The notes: generated from the sequence alone by a model not told the origin. DNA of 64,000 nucleotides from Chryseobacterium sp. ERMR1:04 (GCF_001297705.1 NZ_LIRF01000003.1:806001-870000); one strand, 5' to 3'. Shown: positions 7,483 through 16,992, counted from the first letter of the stretch. Translations and numbers: made by a program.

Positions 7483-8184
7483 ATGAGTCTTAACGGAAAA
7501 TATTCTTTAGGAATTCTACTCACTTTTGCACTACTTGCTTTAGTGATGCTATATGTATTCCCTTTTCTCACCTTGATAACCGGCACAAAAACCATGACAG
7601 CGGGTCTGTTTTTGAATAGCCGAATTGTCATTTGGGCCGTTTTATTGATAATCTTCCTTTACAGTAAGTTCATCGAAAAAAGTTCTCTTACCATTTGGAA
7701 CGATAAAAAGTATCCGGTCTCATTTTATATTGGCGCAGTGGTGTGCCTTTATTTTATTTGCGCGATTGGTGGAGCGCTTTTAAACGGATTAATCTCAGTG
7801 ATTACTCATGAAAAAATGAGTGATAAGCTTATTCAGCTGCAATCTATTTTTAAAAACAATTATTTTTTAATTATTTTCACCTGCTTAACGGCAGGCGTTG
7901 TAGAAGAGTATCTCATGAGAGGTTATATTCAGCCAAGAATTGAAAAAATATACAACAGTCCGTTTTTAGGAATCACCATTTCTGCCATTTTATTTGGAAT
8001 TCTCCACAGCACATACGGAACCATAGGCCAGGTTGTAGGACCTTTCTTTATCGGAATCGTTTTCGCTGTATTTTATAAATTATATTCGAATATTAAAATC
8101 ATTATCATGTGCCATTTTCTATTTGATTTTGTGTCTTTAATGATCATGAATTTTATTGATATTAAACATTTATCCGCTTTTTAA
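7483..8184 (+). CDS. CPBP family intramembrane glutamic endopeptidase
   Basis: A 233-residue polytopic membrane protein with the three motifs of the CPBP (Abi, Rce1-like) family: E141-E142-YLMR146 (EExxxR), F171-GIL-H175 (FxxxH) and H211-FLF-D215 (HxxxD). These form the glutamate/histidine active site inside the membrane. Bacterial members have diverse roles, including prenylated or peptide-toxin processing, and the substrate here is unknown. It sits 23 bases after the YciO gene and 5 bases before yaaA, inside the operon. Confidence 0.88.
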   Translation: MSLNGKYSLGILLTFALLALVMLYVFPFLTLITGTKTMTAGLFLNSRIVIWAVLLIIFLYSKFIEKSSLTIWNDKKYPVSFYIGAVVCLYFICAIGGALLNGLISVITHEKMSDKLIQLQSIFKNNYFLIIFTCLTAGVVEEYLMRGYIQPRIEKIYNSPFLGITISAILFGILHSTYGTIGQVVGPFFIGIVFAVFYKLYSNIKIIIMCHFLFDFVSLMIMNFIDIKHLSAF

Positions 8185-8189
8185 ACAGT

Positions 8190-8948
8190 ATGAAAATAAT
8201 AACATCTCCTGCGAAATTAATGAACGTAGAAAACTCAACAGACCTTTTGAGAACTACAACCCCTAAATTCATTGAAGAAGCAGCACTTTTACAATCTCAT
8301 TTAAAACTTAAATCTCCAAAATATCTTTCCGAGCTCATGGAAATATCGCCAAAACTGGCCGATGAAAACTGGGAAAGAAACCAAAAATGGAACGCAAAAC
8401 CTACTGCAAAAGAATCTGCACCCGCCATGTTTGCCTTTACAGGTGAAGTATACAGAGGATTGGATGCTAAAACATTGGATAAAAATGCAGTAGACTATTT
8501 GCAAAAAAACTACAGAATACTTTCCGGATTGTATGGTTTATTGAAGCCATCTGACAAAGTAATGCTTTACAGACTAGAAATGGGCCGTAATTTCGAATTT
8601 GATCATTATAAAAATCTGTATGAATTCTGGAAAGAAAAAGTGACAGAACAATTGAATTCTGAAATGAAAAAGGATGAAGTTCTTCTCCATTTATGCAGTA
8701 ATGAATATGGAAAAGTAATCGACAGGAAAAAACTGAATCACCCCGTAATCGATTTTGATTTTTATGAATTAAGAGAAGGAAAACTGAAAACAATTGTTGT
8801 GTACACAAAACATGCAAGAGGTTTGGTGGTAAGATTTTGCGCAGAAACCAATGCACAAACGTTGAATGATGTAAAAGCTTTCAATTATGAAGGGTACATG
8901 ATTAACGAAGAAAAATCTACTGACACTAAACTGGTTTTCACAAGGTAA
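8190..8948 (+). CDS. yaaA: peroxide stress protein YaaA
   Basis: A 252-residue DUF328/YaaA protein of full length. Family signatures include MKIITSPAKLMN at the N-terminus, YRGLDAKTLD, RILSGLYGLLKPSDKVMLYRLEMG (spanning residues about 110-133) and CSNEYGKVID. In E. coli YaaA lowers free intracellular iron during hydrogen peroxide stress and binds DNA. Its stop codon shares one base with the prmC start (TAATG), indicating translational coupling. Confidence 0.93.
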   Translation: MKIITSPAKLMNVENSTDLLRTTTPKFIEEAALLQSHLKLKSPKYLSELMEISPKLADENWERNQKWNAKPTAKESAPAMFAFTGEVYRGLDAKTLDKNAVDYLQKNYRILSGLYGLLKPSDKVMLYRLEMGRNFEFDHYKNLYEFWKEKVTEQLNSEMKKDEVLLHLCSNEYGKVIDRKKLNHPVIDFDFYELREGKLKTIVVYTKHARGLVVRFCAETNAQTLNDVKAFNYEGYMINEEKSTDTKLVFTR

Positions 8949-9799
8949 TGATAATTCTAGAATATAAACAACACTTTCAAAATGAACTTTCCGAACTGTA
9001 TACAGAATCGGAAAGCACTTTTTTATACTCCATTTTTATAGAGCATTTTTTAGGTCTGGATGCTTTTAATCAAAGAAGATTATCTGATCAGGAATTATTG
9101 ATTGATGATGAAAATAAACTTCAAAAAGTTATTTCAGAGTTAAAAACCAATAAACCTTATCAACATATTCTAGGGGAAACCGAATTTTACGGAATGAAGT
9201 TTTTCGTAGATAAAAATGTATTGATTCCTCGTCCTGAAACGGAAGAATTATTGGAGATTGCTATTAAAAAAATTCACAATTCACAGTTTACGATTCAGAA
9301 GCTGAGAATCCTTGACATCGGAACCGGAAGCGGCGTCATTCCTTTGGTTTTAAAAAAACATTTTCCTGAAGCTGAAGTTTCCTCGATTGATTTTTCAGAA
9401 AAAGCATTGGAAGTCGCTAAAAGGAATGCCGCTTTTCATCAATTGAAAATCAATTTCATTCATGGTGATTATCTTAACTCTGAATTAACTGATTATTATG
9501 ATATTATCATTTCAAATCCGCCCTATATCGGAATGGAGGAAGAGATTGAAATTGAAGATTCTGTAAAAGGATTTGAGCCTACCATGGCACTCTTCTCTCC
9601 TACTTCTGATGCGTTAATCTTTTATAGAAAAATAGCAGAAGACTCTAAGAAACATTTGAAGGAAAATGGACTTTTATTTTTAGAGATCAATCAAAAATTA
9701 GGACCCGAAACATTGAACCTTTATCAAGATTCATTTTCAGAAGTTGAGCTTATTAAAGATTTATCTGAGAATGACCGATTTGTTATTGGCGTAAAGTAA
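8948..9799 (+). CDS. prmC: peptide chain release factor N5-glutamine methyltransferase
   Basis: A 283-residue class I SAM methyltransferase. The N-terminal helical release-factor-binding region (1-90) is followed by LIPRPETEELLE, the SAM motif DIGTGSGVI at 123-131 and the catalytic N190-PPY motif. PrmC methylates the GGQ glutamine of RF1 and RF2, tuning translation termination. Length and motif order are normal. It overlaps yaaA by one base and is followed 5 bases later by a DUF4180 gene. Confidence 0.95.
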   Translation: MIILEYKQHFQNELSELYTESESTFLYSIFIEHFLGLDAFNQRRLSDQELLIDDENKLQKVISELKTNKPYQHILGETEFYGMKFFVDKNVLIPRPETEELLEIAIKKIHNSQFTIQKLRILDIGTGSGVIPLVLKKHFPEAEVSSIDFSEKALEVAKRNAAFHQLKINFIHGDYLNSELTDYYDIIISNPPYIGMEEEIEIEDSVKGFEPTMALFSPTSDALIFYRKIAEDSKKHLKENGLLFLEINQKLGPETLNLYQDSFSEVELIKDLSENDRFVIGVK

Positions 9800-9804
9800 T
9801 ATCT

Positions 9805-10164
9805 ATGAAAATCACAACTCACGAAATCAACCAAACCAGAATAGCAGAAGTAATTTCTGATGAAATTATCATACAAAACGCTCAAGATGGTCTAGAACTT
9901 CTGGGAAATATCTATTATCAGGATTTTGATAAAATTGTGATTTACAAAAAAAATATCACCCCTGAATTCTTTGATCTTAAAACAAGAATTGCGGGTGATA
10001 TTCTTCAAAAATTTTCAAATTATCGTGTCCGTTTGGCTATTGTTGGAGATTTTAGCCAATATAAAAGCAACAGTATTAAAGATTTTATCTTCGAAAGTAA
10101 TACAACTCGACACATCAATTTTATATCAACCTTAGCGGAAGCTTTAGAAAGGCTTTCAAGATAA
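9805..10164 (+). CDS. DUF4180 domain-containing protein
   Basis: A 119-residue soluble protein that fits DUF4180 along its whole length: a central strand-helix pattern (DFDKIVIYKKNITPEFFDLKTRIAGDILQ is split by short loops) and a C-terminal FISTLAEALERL helix. The function of the family is not known. It ends the operon that begins at the YciO gene and converges on the mutarotase gene with a 20-base gap and no clear terminator. Confidence 0.8.
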   Translation: MKITTHEINQTRIAEVISDEIIIQNAQDGLELLGNIYYQDFDKIVIYKKNITPEFFDLKTRIAGDILQKFSNYRVRLAIVGDFSQYKSNSIKDFIFESNTTRHINFISTLAEALERLSR

Positions 10165-10184
10165 AATAAAGAGAGTTTATTGTT

Positions 10185-10502
10185 TTAATTTAAATGAAAA
10201 ACCTCTTTTAAAGGAATGCTTATCGGGGAATGATCCGGATTGGTTTCCATAATATCTGCCATAAAACTCCACCACTTTTTTATAATTTCAGCAGTTCCTA
10301 AATCCTGAGAACCCGAACCTTCTGAAACCGTTTGGTGAGCAAACAGGATATTAGTATCTTCATCCCAATAGATGGTATAATCTGATATGCCAGCGTTTTT
10401 TAATAACGCTTGTAGTTCGGGCCAAAGCTCATTGTGTCTTTTTTCATATTCTTTTTCACAGCCTGGCTTTAGAAACATTTTGAAGGATACTCTTTTTTTC
10501 AT
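10185..10502 (-). CDS. L-rhamnose mutarotase family protein
   Basis: A 105-residue dimeric alpha/beta-barrel protein of RhaM size. The family signature is clear: MFLKPGCEKEYEKRHNELWPEL with H23, YTIYWDEDTNILFAH and the paired tryptophans in KKWWSFM. RhaM converts the alpha and beta anomers of L-rhamnose. No other rhamnose catabolic gene is in the window. A nearby pectate lyase would release pectin sugars, and rhamnose occurs in pectin, so a role in pectin use is possible but not shown. It has its own promoter. Confidence 0.88.
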   Translation of the reverse strand: MKKRVSFKMFLKPGCEKEYEKRHNELWPELQALLKNAGISDYTIYWDEDTNILFAHQTVSEGSGSQDLGTAEIIKKWWSFMADIMETNPDHSPISIPLKEVFHLN

Positions 10503-10518
10503 TATTTATTCTTTTAAA

Positions 10519-10550
10519 CAAAAGTAGTTTCATTATTCTATAGAAATCAA
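10519..10550 (-). promoter_or_regulatory. promoter of the mutarotase gene
   Basis: TACTTTTG (10519-10526) with TTG (10548-10550) 21 bases upstream on the minus strand. Confidence 0.6.
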
Positions 10551-10558
10551 TTTTACAA

Positions 10559-11836
10559 TCATTCTTTCTCAGGAACCCATTGTTCTTTCGTCTTTAATGT
10601 TAATAAATAATAAGCTCCGCCCCCAAGCAACATCGTAATCACTGCAGTAGATAAAGAAGGAATATAAACCTCTGTAATAATACCCGAAACAGCCCCTATT
10701 GCCCATGCTACAAATGCTTTTGAATTATACAAAGAACTGGCTGATGCAATACTCGCTCCCTTGCGAACAATAAACTGATCTACAATAATGATAGCGCCTA
10801 TGGAGGGAATGATAACCCCCAACATAATTAACCATTTATCAAAATAAGCCCAAATGCCCGAAATGGCTATTATCGTGCCTATAATCCCTAAAACAGTCGC
10901 TGTAGATCTCATTTTTCCACCCAAAATGGCAGCCCATCCCACCGCTCCATTATACAGACAATGGGCGCAAACACTTCCTAAGTTGATCACCAAAACAATC
11001 AGTGCAAATACAGACCATGCTGCACTTCCTTTATTGGTTAAAAATAAAAATACATCAGGATTTTTCATTGCGGCTCCCGCAAGTACAGCTCCGAATATCA
11101 GCGCCACAGAATTGGCAAATGGAAAAGCAGAAAAAGTAGCAAATACCGACTCTTTGCTGTTTTTGGACCATCGGTTGAAATCACTTGTCAGTGTTCCGGA
11201 ATCGAGAAACGTCCCCACTACAATCGTAAGACCTGTTCCAAAAGAAAATGCATTATTTCCTTCTGAAGAACTAATAACCTCCCACCCTACTTTAGCAATC
11301 ACTTCGTAAGAAACCCAAGTGCCTACTAAAAAAAATAAAGGAGCCGAGATAATACCAATATAAGTGAGTGCTTTTATGCCAAATAACGTAAGAATTAAAT
11401 AAGCAATCCCCGCCAATAGGGTAATTAAGAAAATATTACTTCCAAATGCTTGGTGAACTCTGTCTCCTACCATTCCTACTTGTACGGCAAACCACCCAAT
11501 TACTAAAGTAGATAGTAATGCAGAAACCACTTTAGCACCCTTTTTTCCAAATGTAACACTGGATTGCAACGTGAAATTATATCCTTTTCGGGTCCCTAAA
11601 ACGCCTAAAAGTCCAACATAGGAAAACAAAATAAAATTCCCTAATAGGATTGCCATAATTCCTTTATAAAAACCAAGACTTGTAACCAATAAAGCGCCTA
11701 TAGCAGAAACAGAGATAATCATTGGAAATCCCAGCCAGATCATGGTAACAGACCATAGGCTTTTACGAGCACTCAAAGGAACTGGCGAATTTTCATATTC
11801 TGCCTCTAGATGATTTTCGTTTTTATTATTGCTCAT
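10559..11836 (-). CDS. NCS1-type cytosine/purine permease-like transporter
   Basis: The 425-residue protein has about twelve hydrophobic segments and resembles CodB-type members of the nucleobase-cation-symport-1 family (SLWSVTMIWLGFPMIISV near the N-terminus, DSGTLTSDFNRWSKNS in the middle). The family imports cytosine, purines, allantoin, hydantoins and related ring or ureide compounds. The start overlaps the stop of the upstream amidohydrolase-cupin gene by 11 bases, so the two are translated together. The pairing suggests that the transporter brings in the amide or ureide that the hydrolase opens; the exact compound cannot be told. Confidence 0.85.
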   Translation of the reverse strand: MSNNKNENHLEAEYENSPVPLSARKSLWSVTMIWLGFPMIISVSAIGALLVTSLGFYKGIMAILLGNFILFSYVGLLGVLGTRKGYNFTLQSSVTFGKKGAKVVSALLSTLVIGWFAVQVGMVGDRVHQAFGSNIFLITLLAGIAYLILTLFGIKALTYIGIISAPLFFLVGTWVSYEVIAKVGWEVISSSEGNNAFSFGTGLTIVVGTFLDSGTLTSDFNRWSKNSKESVFATFSAFPFANSVALIFGAVLAGAAMKNPDVFLFLTNKGSAAWSVFALIVLVINLGSVCAHCLYNGAVGWAAILGGKMRSTATVLGIIGTIIAISGIWAYFDKWLIMLGVIIPSIGAIIIVDQFIVRKGASIASASSLYNSKAFVAWAIGAVSGIITEVYIPSLSTAVITMLLGGGAYYLLTLKTKEQWVPEKE

Positions 11837-13022
11837 ACCCTTCTACTAAATAAGATTTAAAATCAGTGTTATAAACTCCCGAATTGATGATCGGTATAAA
11901 GATGCTGACCTGCTCTGTGGCTTCAACATCATCATTGGCGACAGAATGCACCACCTCAGCCGGAACAATGAAGGTATCTCCCGCTTTATAGGAGGTCCAA
12001 ACTCCATTTAATAACAACTTTACATTTCCTTTGATAATATGTATTACTTCTGCCACATCATGGTAATGCGGTAACACCTGACCGCCGACTTCTATGCGCT
12101 CACGTAAAACCGCATTTACATTTACTTTGATCTGATTAGCAACAGTTGCTGGTAAAATTTCCTGATACGTTACCTTACGATGTACCTCAAAAGGGAGCCA
12201 TGGAAGAGAATCACCTTCTAAAACTTGAGTTTCTTTAAGAGGAATGACAGATTGTATGGCCTCTGCTTTTTGTTTCAGTGCTTCTAATGCTGTTAATACT
12301 TTATCAGAGGTAGCCGTAGCTCCAAAAATACCGCCCTGCATTTTAACCATATGAATCGCTGCCAAGTAGTTGCTGTATTCTGTAGCCGCTGTAGCGTCTT
12401 CTACTAATAAGCATTCATACCCTCTATCATTGGCTTCTCTAAGCGTTGTGTGGACGCAAACATCTGCAGTAATTCCGGTTAATATTAAATTTTTAATGCC
12501 TTTATTTTTCAGAATTAAATCTAAATCTGTTGCATAAAAGCAACCTTTCCCCGGTTTTTCTATAATAATCTCATGAGCTAAAGGCGTTAATTCTTCTATG
12601 ATTTGCCATCCGGGTTGGTTTCTTACTAAAATTTTTCCCATTGGACCTTCTGATCCTATTTCGGCACCAATTCCTTTGCTTCTCCATCTTTTATTATCGG
12701 GCAGATCTGATAAATTATCATCATGTCCTTCCCGTGTATGAATAATGGTAAACCCTGGTATTTCTCTGCCTAATTCAAGTAAATTTTTAATAGGCTTAAT
12801 GGGTGCCTGGGTAAGAGAAATATCATACCCCATGCAATCTACATAGCCTCCTTTACCACAAAAATCTATTTGCATATCTATAATGATAAGCGCTGTATTT
12901 TCAACGGTGAAATTTTTGTTATACGGGTAATCGTAAGGAGTTGCTTTAATAATAATTTCTTCTGCATTTTCTTTCTTTTTTTCAGCAATAGGATTGCCTT
13001 CTTTTTCATTGTAATGGTTCAT
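11826..13022 (-). CDS. isochorismatase-like amidohydrolase fused to a cupin domain
   Basis: 398 residues in two domains. Residues ~40-250 are a cysteine hydrolase with the triad D49 (DMQIDFCGKGGYVD), K156 (EKPGKGCF) and C189 (TADVCVHTT); this subgroup, with the GGYVD-MGYD stretch, resembles biuret and ureidoacrylate amidohydrolases. Residues ~295-390 are a cupin with probable metal ligands H319, H321, E325 and H359. The fused cupin could trap or convert the product, or sense it. Overlap with the permease gene suggests an import-and-hydrolyse unit for a nitrogen compound. The start at 13022 is preceded by a 14-bp palindrome. Confidence 0.85.
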   Translation of the reverse strand: MNHYNEKEGNPIAEKKKENAEEIIIKATPYDYPYNKNFTVENTALIIIDMQIDFCGKGGYVDCMGYDISLTQAPIKPIKNLLELGREIPGFTIIHTREGHDDNLSDLPDNKRWRSKGIGAEIGSEGPMGKILVRNQPGWQIIEELTPLAHEIIIEKPGKGCFYATDLDLILKNKGIKNLILTGITADVCVHTTLREANDRGYECLLVEDATAATEYSNYLAAIHMVKMQGGIFGATATSDKVLTALEALKQKAEAIQSVIPLKETQVLEGDSLPWLPFEVHRKVTYQEILPATVANQIKVNVNAVLRERIEVGGQVLPHYHDVAEVIHIIKGNVKLLLNGVWTSYKAGDTFIVPAEVVHSVANDDVEATEQVSIFIPIINSGVYNTDFKSYLVEGYEQ

Positions 13023-13071
13023 TTGTGTTGATTTTTAATTGTTAAAAAAAGATTTACAAATACCAACTTAC

Positions 13072-13085
13072 TAAACTCGAGTTTA
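13072..13085. promoter_or_regulatory. perfect 14-bp palindrome upstream of the amidohydrolase-permease operon
   Basis: TAAACTCGAGTTTA lies 49 bases before the start at 13022. It could be the operator of a dimeric regulator; none is encoded next to the operon. The rest of 13090-13390 is AT-rich with nothing else I can support. Confidence 0.4.
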
Positions 13086-13398
13086 AAACAAAATAAAAAA
13101 AACCTGTTTTTAACGGTATTTTTTTGATCTTACAAAATCAGTCTATCAATTTCGGTCTGTTTTCACCGTAATGACATTTAAATTTTAACAATTTCTCAAG
13201 AATACTGTTCCTAAAAATTAAAGAGTATTTAGTCTCATTTAAAAGTCTCAATAATCCTCAAAAGCCTTCTAACAAAGACACTTTAAATGCAAAATTAACA
13301 CATCTGTAATTTAACCCCTAAAACAATACACAATAATCTAATTAACAACTATTAAACAATTAATTTCACAACAAAATGATTTATATTGATAATTTATA

Positions 13399-13424
13399 TA
13401 TATTTGTGCGCAATCGATTACGCA
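13399..13424 (+). promoter_or_regulatory. promoter -7 element with abutting LacI-family-type operator
   Basis: TATATTTG (13399-13406) is followed at once by TGCGCAATCGATTACGCA (13407-13424), an imperfect palindrome (8 of 9 pairs) with the central CG typical of LacI-family operators. A bound repressor would block the start region of the pectate lyase gene 45 bases downstream. Confidence 0.6.
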
Positions 13425-13468
13425 AACAAAATCAAGTTAAAAACTAAACTCAATTAATATTATTAATC

Positions 13469-15970
13469 ATGAAAAAATTCTTTATTTATTTCGTGCTTCT
13501 CTTCAGCTCCATGTGGCTGAAAGCGCAGGTTACCATTACCCAAGCTACGGGCTGGCTGGAAACAGCTTATATAAAATGGACTCCCATAAACGGAGTTGAC
13601 AGCTATAGAGTCTATTATACAGGCGGTGGACTTACGAACAAACTTATAGACCCCCAACTTATCAGAAGTTACGGCTCTTATTTTAGAGCTGATATTTTAG
13701 GACTTAGTGCAGGAAATTACACGGTAAAAGTGGTTCCCGTGACGAACAATGTGGAAGGTCCTGAAGCAGTATCAAATACTTTAACAGTGCTTCCTCATGA
13801 CAGAACAGGTTTTGCCCACAGCAACGGAAGAATTCCCGGAGCCTACAACCTCAACGGTACATTAAAATCAAATGCTGTAGTTCTTTATATTACCCAAGGA
13901 ACAAAAAATACGGTTTCCCTGAACGTGACAGGAGCTAATACCAATCCTTGTGTTGGGTTACAAACTATTTTGGATGGCTTTAAAAAAGGAAATGACAGTA
14001 GACCTTTAGTTGTAAGATTAATTGGAAACATTACAGATCCTAGTTATCTGCTGAATGGCGATGCTGTTATTGAAAACAAAGGAATTGCTGCCAATTCAGT
14101 TACTTTTGAAGGTGTTGGTTCTGACGCTGTCGTGAATGGCTGGGGCGTAAGAATTAAAAATGCCACCAATGTTGAAGTTAGGAATCTCGGCTTTATGCTG
14201 ACAGATGCTGCAGAAGGTGATAATCTAAGTTTACAACAGGATAACAGCTATGTTTGGGCTCACAACTGCGACTTTTTCTACGGAAAACCAGGCGGAGATG
14301 CGGATCAGGCAAAAGGCGACGGCGCATTGGATGCTAAAAAATCAACCTATATTACTTTTTCCTACAATCATTTCTGGGACAACGGGAAAAGCTGTCTTTT
14401 AGGATTAAGTGAAGGAACAACAGCCGGACTTTACATTACATATCATCACAATTGGTTTGATCATTCAGATTCAAGACATCCGCGTGTTCGTTATTATTCT
14501 GCTCATGTTTACAACAATTATTATGACGGAAACTCAAAATATGGCGTGGGATCAACTTTAGGTTCATCTGTTTTTGTAGAAGGAAATTATTTCAGAAACT
14601 GTAAATACCCTATGCTGATCTCAAAACAAGGAACAGATATCGCCAATAACTCTACAGGAACTTTTTCAGGTGAAAACGGTGGAATGATCAAAGCTTTCGA
14701 TAATTATATGATCAATCAAAATGCTTTTATTCCTTACAATGCAACGAGTGCATCTGCTCAGTTTGATGCCTATGTAGCGACAACCAGAAACGAGGTATTA
14801 GGTGCAAATATCAAAGCTTTCCAAGGAAATGCAACGTATAATAATTTTGATACTAATGCTTCATTATATATCAATTCATTAGTCCCGGATTCTCCGACTG
14901 CCGCGAAAGATAAAGTAACACAATATTCAGGAAGGGTTTCTGGTGGAGACATCAATTGGGCTTTCAATAATGCTGTTGATGACACTTCCGATGCGGTAAA
15001 TGCAGGATTGATGGCAGTATTACAAGGTTACACGCCTGCTCTGGTATTCGTACAAGGAGAAGCTTCAACTCCTGTGAGCTCTCAAACATTGCTTATTGCA
15101 TCAAACAATGACCAAAGCGTAACATCAGGAAGTGCTATCGAACCTATGGTCTTTACATGGGGAGGAACCGCAACCGATGCTACGGTAACAGGCCTTCCCG
15201 CTTCCGGAATTCTCTTTGTGAAAAATGCCACGAACAAAACAATCACCGTATCGGGTATTCCCACTGCTGATGTAGATTTCACAATAAGCACAATGGGAAC
15301 ATCAGGAACTTCAGTTTCGGGAACAGGAAGTATTGCTGTAACTTCAACGGGAACGAATCCGCAAGGAAATGAAATCCATAATTTTACAGCTTCTAACTTA
15401 AGCAGTTCATTCTACTCGTTTACCTCGTCCAATATCAATTCTACAGATGGATCAACGAACTATGATGGACTAACATTAACAAAGCGCCTGAAAATTGAGT
15501 CTGCAACCACTATCAATTTTACAACCGCTGCTTCCTCATCATTAACATTGGTTTTTGATCCTACATTCAGTGGAACAGTAAAAGTAGATGGAACTTCTTA
15601 TACAGCTTCTTCAGGAATTGTAATCATTCCTACCGTAAGTACAGGCTCACATTCTATCACCAAAGGAAGTGTTGCCAATTTATTTTACATCAAAACACAA
15701 TATGCCTCTTCAGGGGTCTTGGGAACTCTTGAAAATAGAGTAGAAAAAGTAAAATTCTATCCCAATCCTGTAGAAACAGTTCTTTATATTTCAAATTCTG
15801 AAAAAGCTCCTGTTGAAAATCTCATTTTAATGAATAGTACAGGAGAAATCATTAAAAATATCAAAGGAAACATTCAATCTATTGATATGAGCGGATTCCA
15901 AACCGGAATCTACTTCCTTCAAGTAAAAACAAAACAAGGTATTGAAAATCACAAGATCATCAAGAAATAA
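13469..15970 (+). CDS. T9SS-secreted pectate lyase, polysaccharide lyase family 1
   Basis: The 833-residue protein has a signal peptide (ending near LKAQ, residue 20), a fibronectin-III-like domain (about 25-110) and a family 1 parallel beta-helix lyase (about 130-530). Key residues are calcium-binding D284 and D288 in GDGALD and the arginines of HPR339-V-R341 after YHHNWFDHSDSR. After the lyase come repetitive Ser/Thr-rich segments, and the last ~75 residues (KVKFYPNPVETVLYIS to NHKIIKK) are a type IX sorting domain. It cleaves polygalacturonate by beta-elimination at the cell surface or outside. A LacI-type operator precedes it, so induction by pectin products is likely. It is a single-gene unit with its own terminator. 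Confidence 0.92.
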   Translation: MKKFFIYFVLLFSSMWLKAQVTITQATGWLETAYIKWTPINGVDSYRVYYTGGGLTNKLIDPQLIRSYGSYFRADILGLSAGNYTVKVVPVTNNVEGPEAVSNTLTVLPHDRTGFAHSNGRIPGAYNLNGTLKSNAVVLYITQGTKNTVSLNVTGANTNPCVGLQTILDGFKKGNDSRPLVVRLIGNITDPSYLLNGDAVIENKGIAANSVTFEGVGSDAVVNGWGVRIKNATNVEVRNLGFMLTDAAEGDNLSLQQDNSYVWAHNCDFFYGKPGGDADQAKGDGALDAKKSTYITFSYNHFWDNGKSCLLGLSEGTTAGLYITYHHNWFDHSDSRHPRVRYYSAHVYNNYYDGNSKYGVGSTLGSSVFVEGNYFRNCKYPMLISKQGTDIANNSTGTFSGENGGMIKAFDNYMINQNAFIPYNATSASAQFDAYVATTRNEVLGANIKAFQGNATYNNFDTNASLYINSLVPDSPTAAKDKVTQYSGRVSGGDINWAFNNAVDDTSDAVNAGLMAVLQGYTPALVFVQGEASTPVSSQTLLIASNNDQSVTSGSAIEPMVFTWGGTATDATVTGLPASGILFVKNATNKTITVSGIPTADVDFTISTMGTSGTSVSGTGSIAVTSTGTNPQGNEIHNFTASNLSSSFYSFTSSNINSTDGSTNYDGLTLTKRLKIESATTINFTTAASSSLTLVFDPTFSGTVKVDGTSYTASSGIVIIPTVSTGSHSITKGSVANLFYIKTQYASSGVLGTLENRVEKVKFYPNPVETVLYISNSEKAPVENLILMNSTGEIIKNIKGNIQSIDMSGFQTGIYFLQVKTKQGIENHKIIKK

Positions 15971-15999
15971 TTTTTAACAGCTAACCTTATATTTTTTTG

Positions 16000-16028
16000 A
16001 CCGTCTCATTTGTTGGGGCGGTTTTTTT
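16000..16028 (+). terminator. terminator of the pectate lyase gene
   Basis: ACCGTCTC/GGGGCGGT stem (with two G-U pairs in RNA) followed by seven T. Confidence 0.75.
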
Positions 16029-16992
16029 ATTTTCTCTCCTCAAAAAAACAGACCGCATCTTCAATCGCATTTTCAATAGGCTGATATTCCATACCCAATT
16101 CATCAATTGATTTTTGATTATCGTAAAAGTTGTCGATTCTAAGGGCTTTCATATTGGTTGAACTTACGTTTGTTTTAACTTTAAATCTTCGTAAAACATC
16201 TCCAATGAACCCCAAAAAGATTAATAAAAAGTCAGGAATTGGAATCATCAACGGATTTTGATTCGTTACTGCATTTACTCGATTAAAGAATCCTTTATAT
16301 TTCAAATTTTCATTGGTTAACAAATACTTCTCCCCGTTTCTTCCTTTCTCAATGGCTTTCAAAATTCCGTTGGCTACATCTTCTGCGTGAACGAAACTTT
16401 TTCCACCTTTAGGGTAGAAAACAAACTTTTTTTTCCATGCCCAAAATATAATTTTACCTGAGCTTGGTTTGCGATCATATTTTCCAATCATAAAAGTGGG
16501 ATTCAGAATAATCACTTCGGTTCCTTGCTTATTTTGAAGAAGATAATTTTCGGTTTCCAATTTACTTTTAGCATAAAAAGAATGCGTGAAAGGATATTTC
16601 TGCAAACAGTTTTCAGTTCCTAATTTTTCCAAACTTCCAAAACCTAATGTATTGGCCGAACTTACAAATAGAAATCGATCAACTTGAGCATCCACAGCAA
16701 GTAAAAATAAATGAATAGTAGCATCATAATTTGTCTTTATATATTCTGTATAAGAGAGAAGATTGTGGCTGGTTTCTGCAGCAATGTGAACGAAATAGCT
16801 TACCCCTTTCAAATATTTTGAAATGTCATAGAATAAACTTCCTTCAATTAATCTCAGGTTTTTATTTTCTTCACCCAAATAGCTGCTTTTCTTGCGCACC
16901 AAAGCAATAACAAAATAACCATTTTCTAATAATTTATTAACCACATTAGCTCCCAGAAGTCCCGTAATTCCGGTGACAAAAACTTTTTTCAT
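16027..16992 (-). CDS. NAD(P)-dependent epimerase/reductase, extended SDR family
   Basis: A 321-residue extended short-chain dehydrogenase. Rossmann motif GITGLLGANVVNKLLENG near the N-terminus, catalytic YAKSK near residue 140, and the SAGE-like HAEDVANGILKAIEKG region. It resembles dihydroflavonol-4-reductase-like proteins, so the substrate could be a ketone or sugar nucleotide. The frame is open further upstream, but ATG at 16992 gives the MKKVFVTGITG start and a four-base ATGA overlap with the preceding SDR gene, which is the better choice. Confidence 0.85.
   Translation of the reverse strand: MKKVFVTGITGLLGANVVNKLLENGYFVIALVRKKSSYLGEENKNLRLIEGSLFYDISKYLKGVSYFVHIAAETSHNLLSYTEYIKTNYDATIHLFLLAVDAQVDRFLFVSSANTLGFGSLEKLGTENCLQKYPFTHSFYAKSKLETENYLLQNKQGTEVIILNPTFMIGKYDRKPSSGKIIFWAWKKKFVFYPKGGKSFVHAEDVANGILKAIEKGRNGEKYLLTNENLKYKGFFNRVNAVTNQNPLMIPIPDFLLIFLGFIGDVLRRFKVKTNVSSTNMKALRIDNFYDNQKSIDELGMEYQPIENAIEDAVCFFEERK

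Noticed and set aside
8467..8856. 129-residue minus-strand ORF within yaaA
   Set aside because: Shadow frame of a well-conserved gene; composition is Leu/His/Phe-rich without any recognisable domain.
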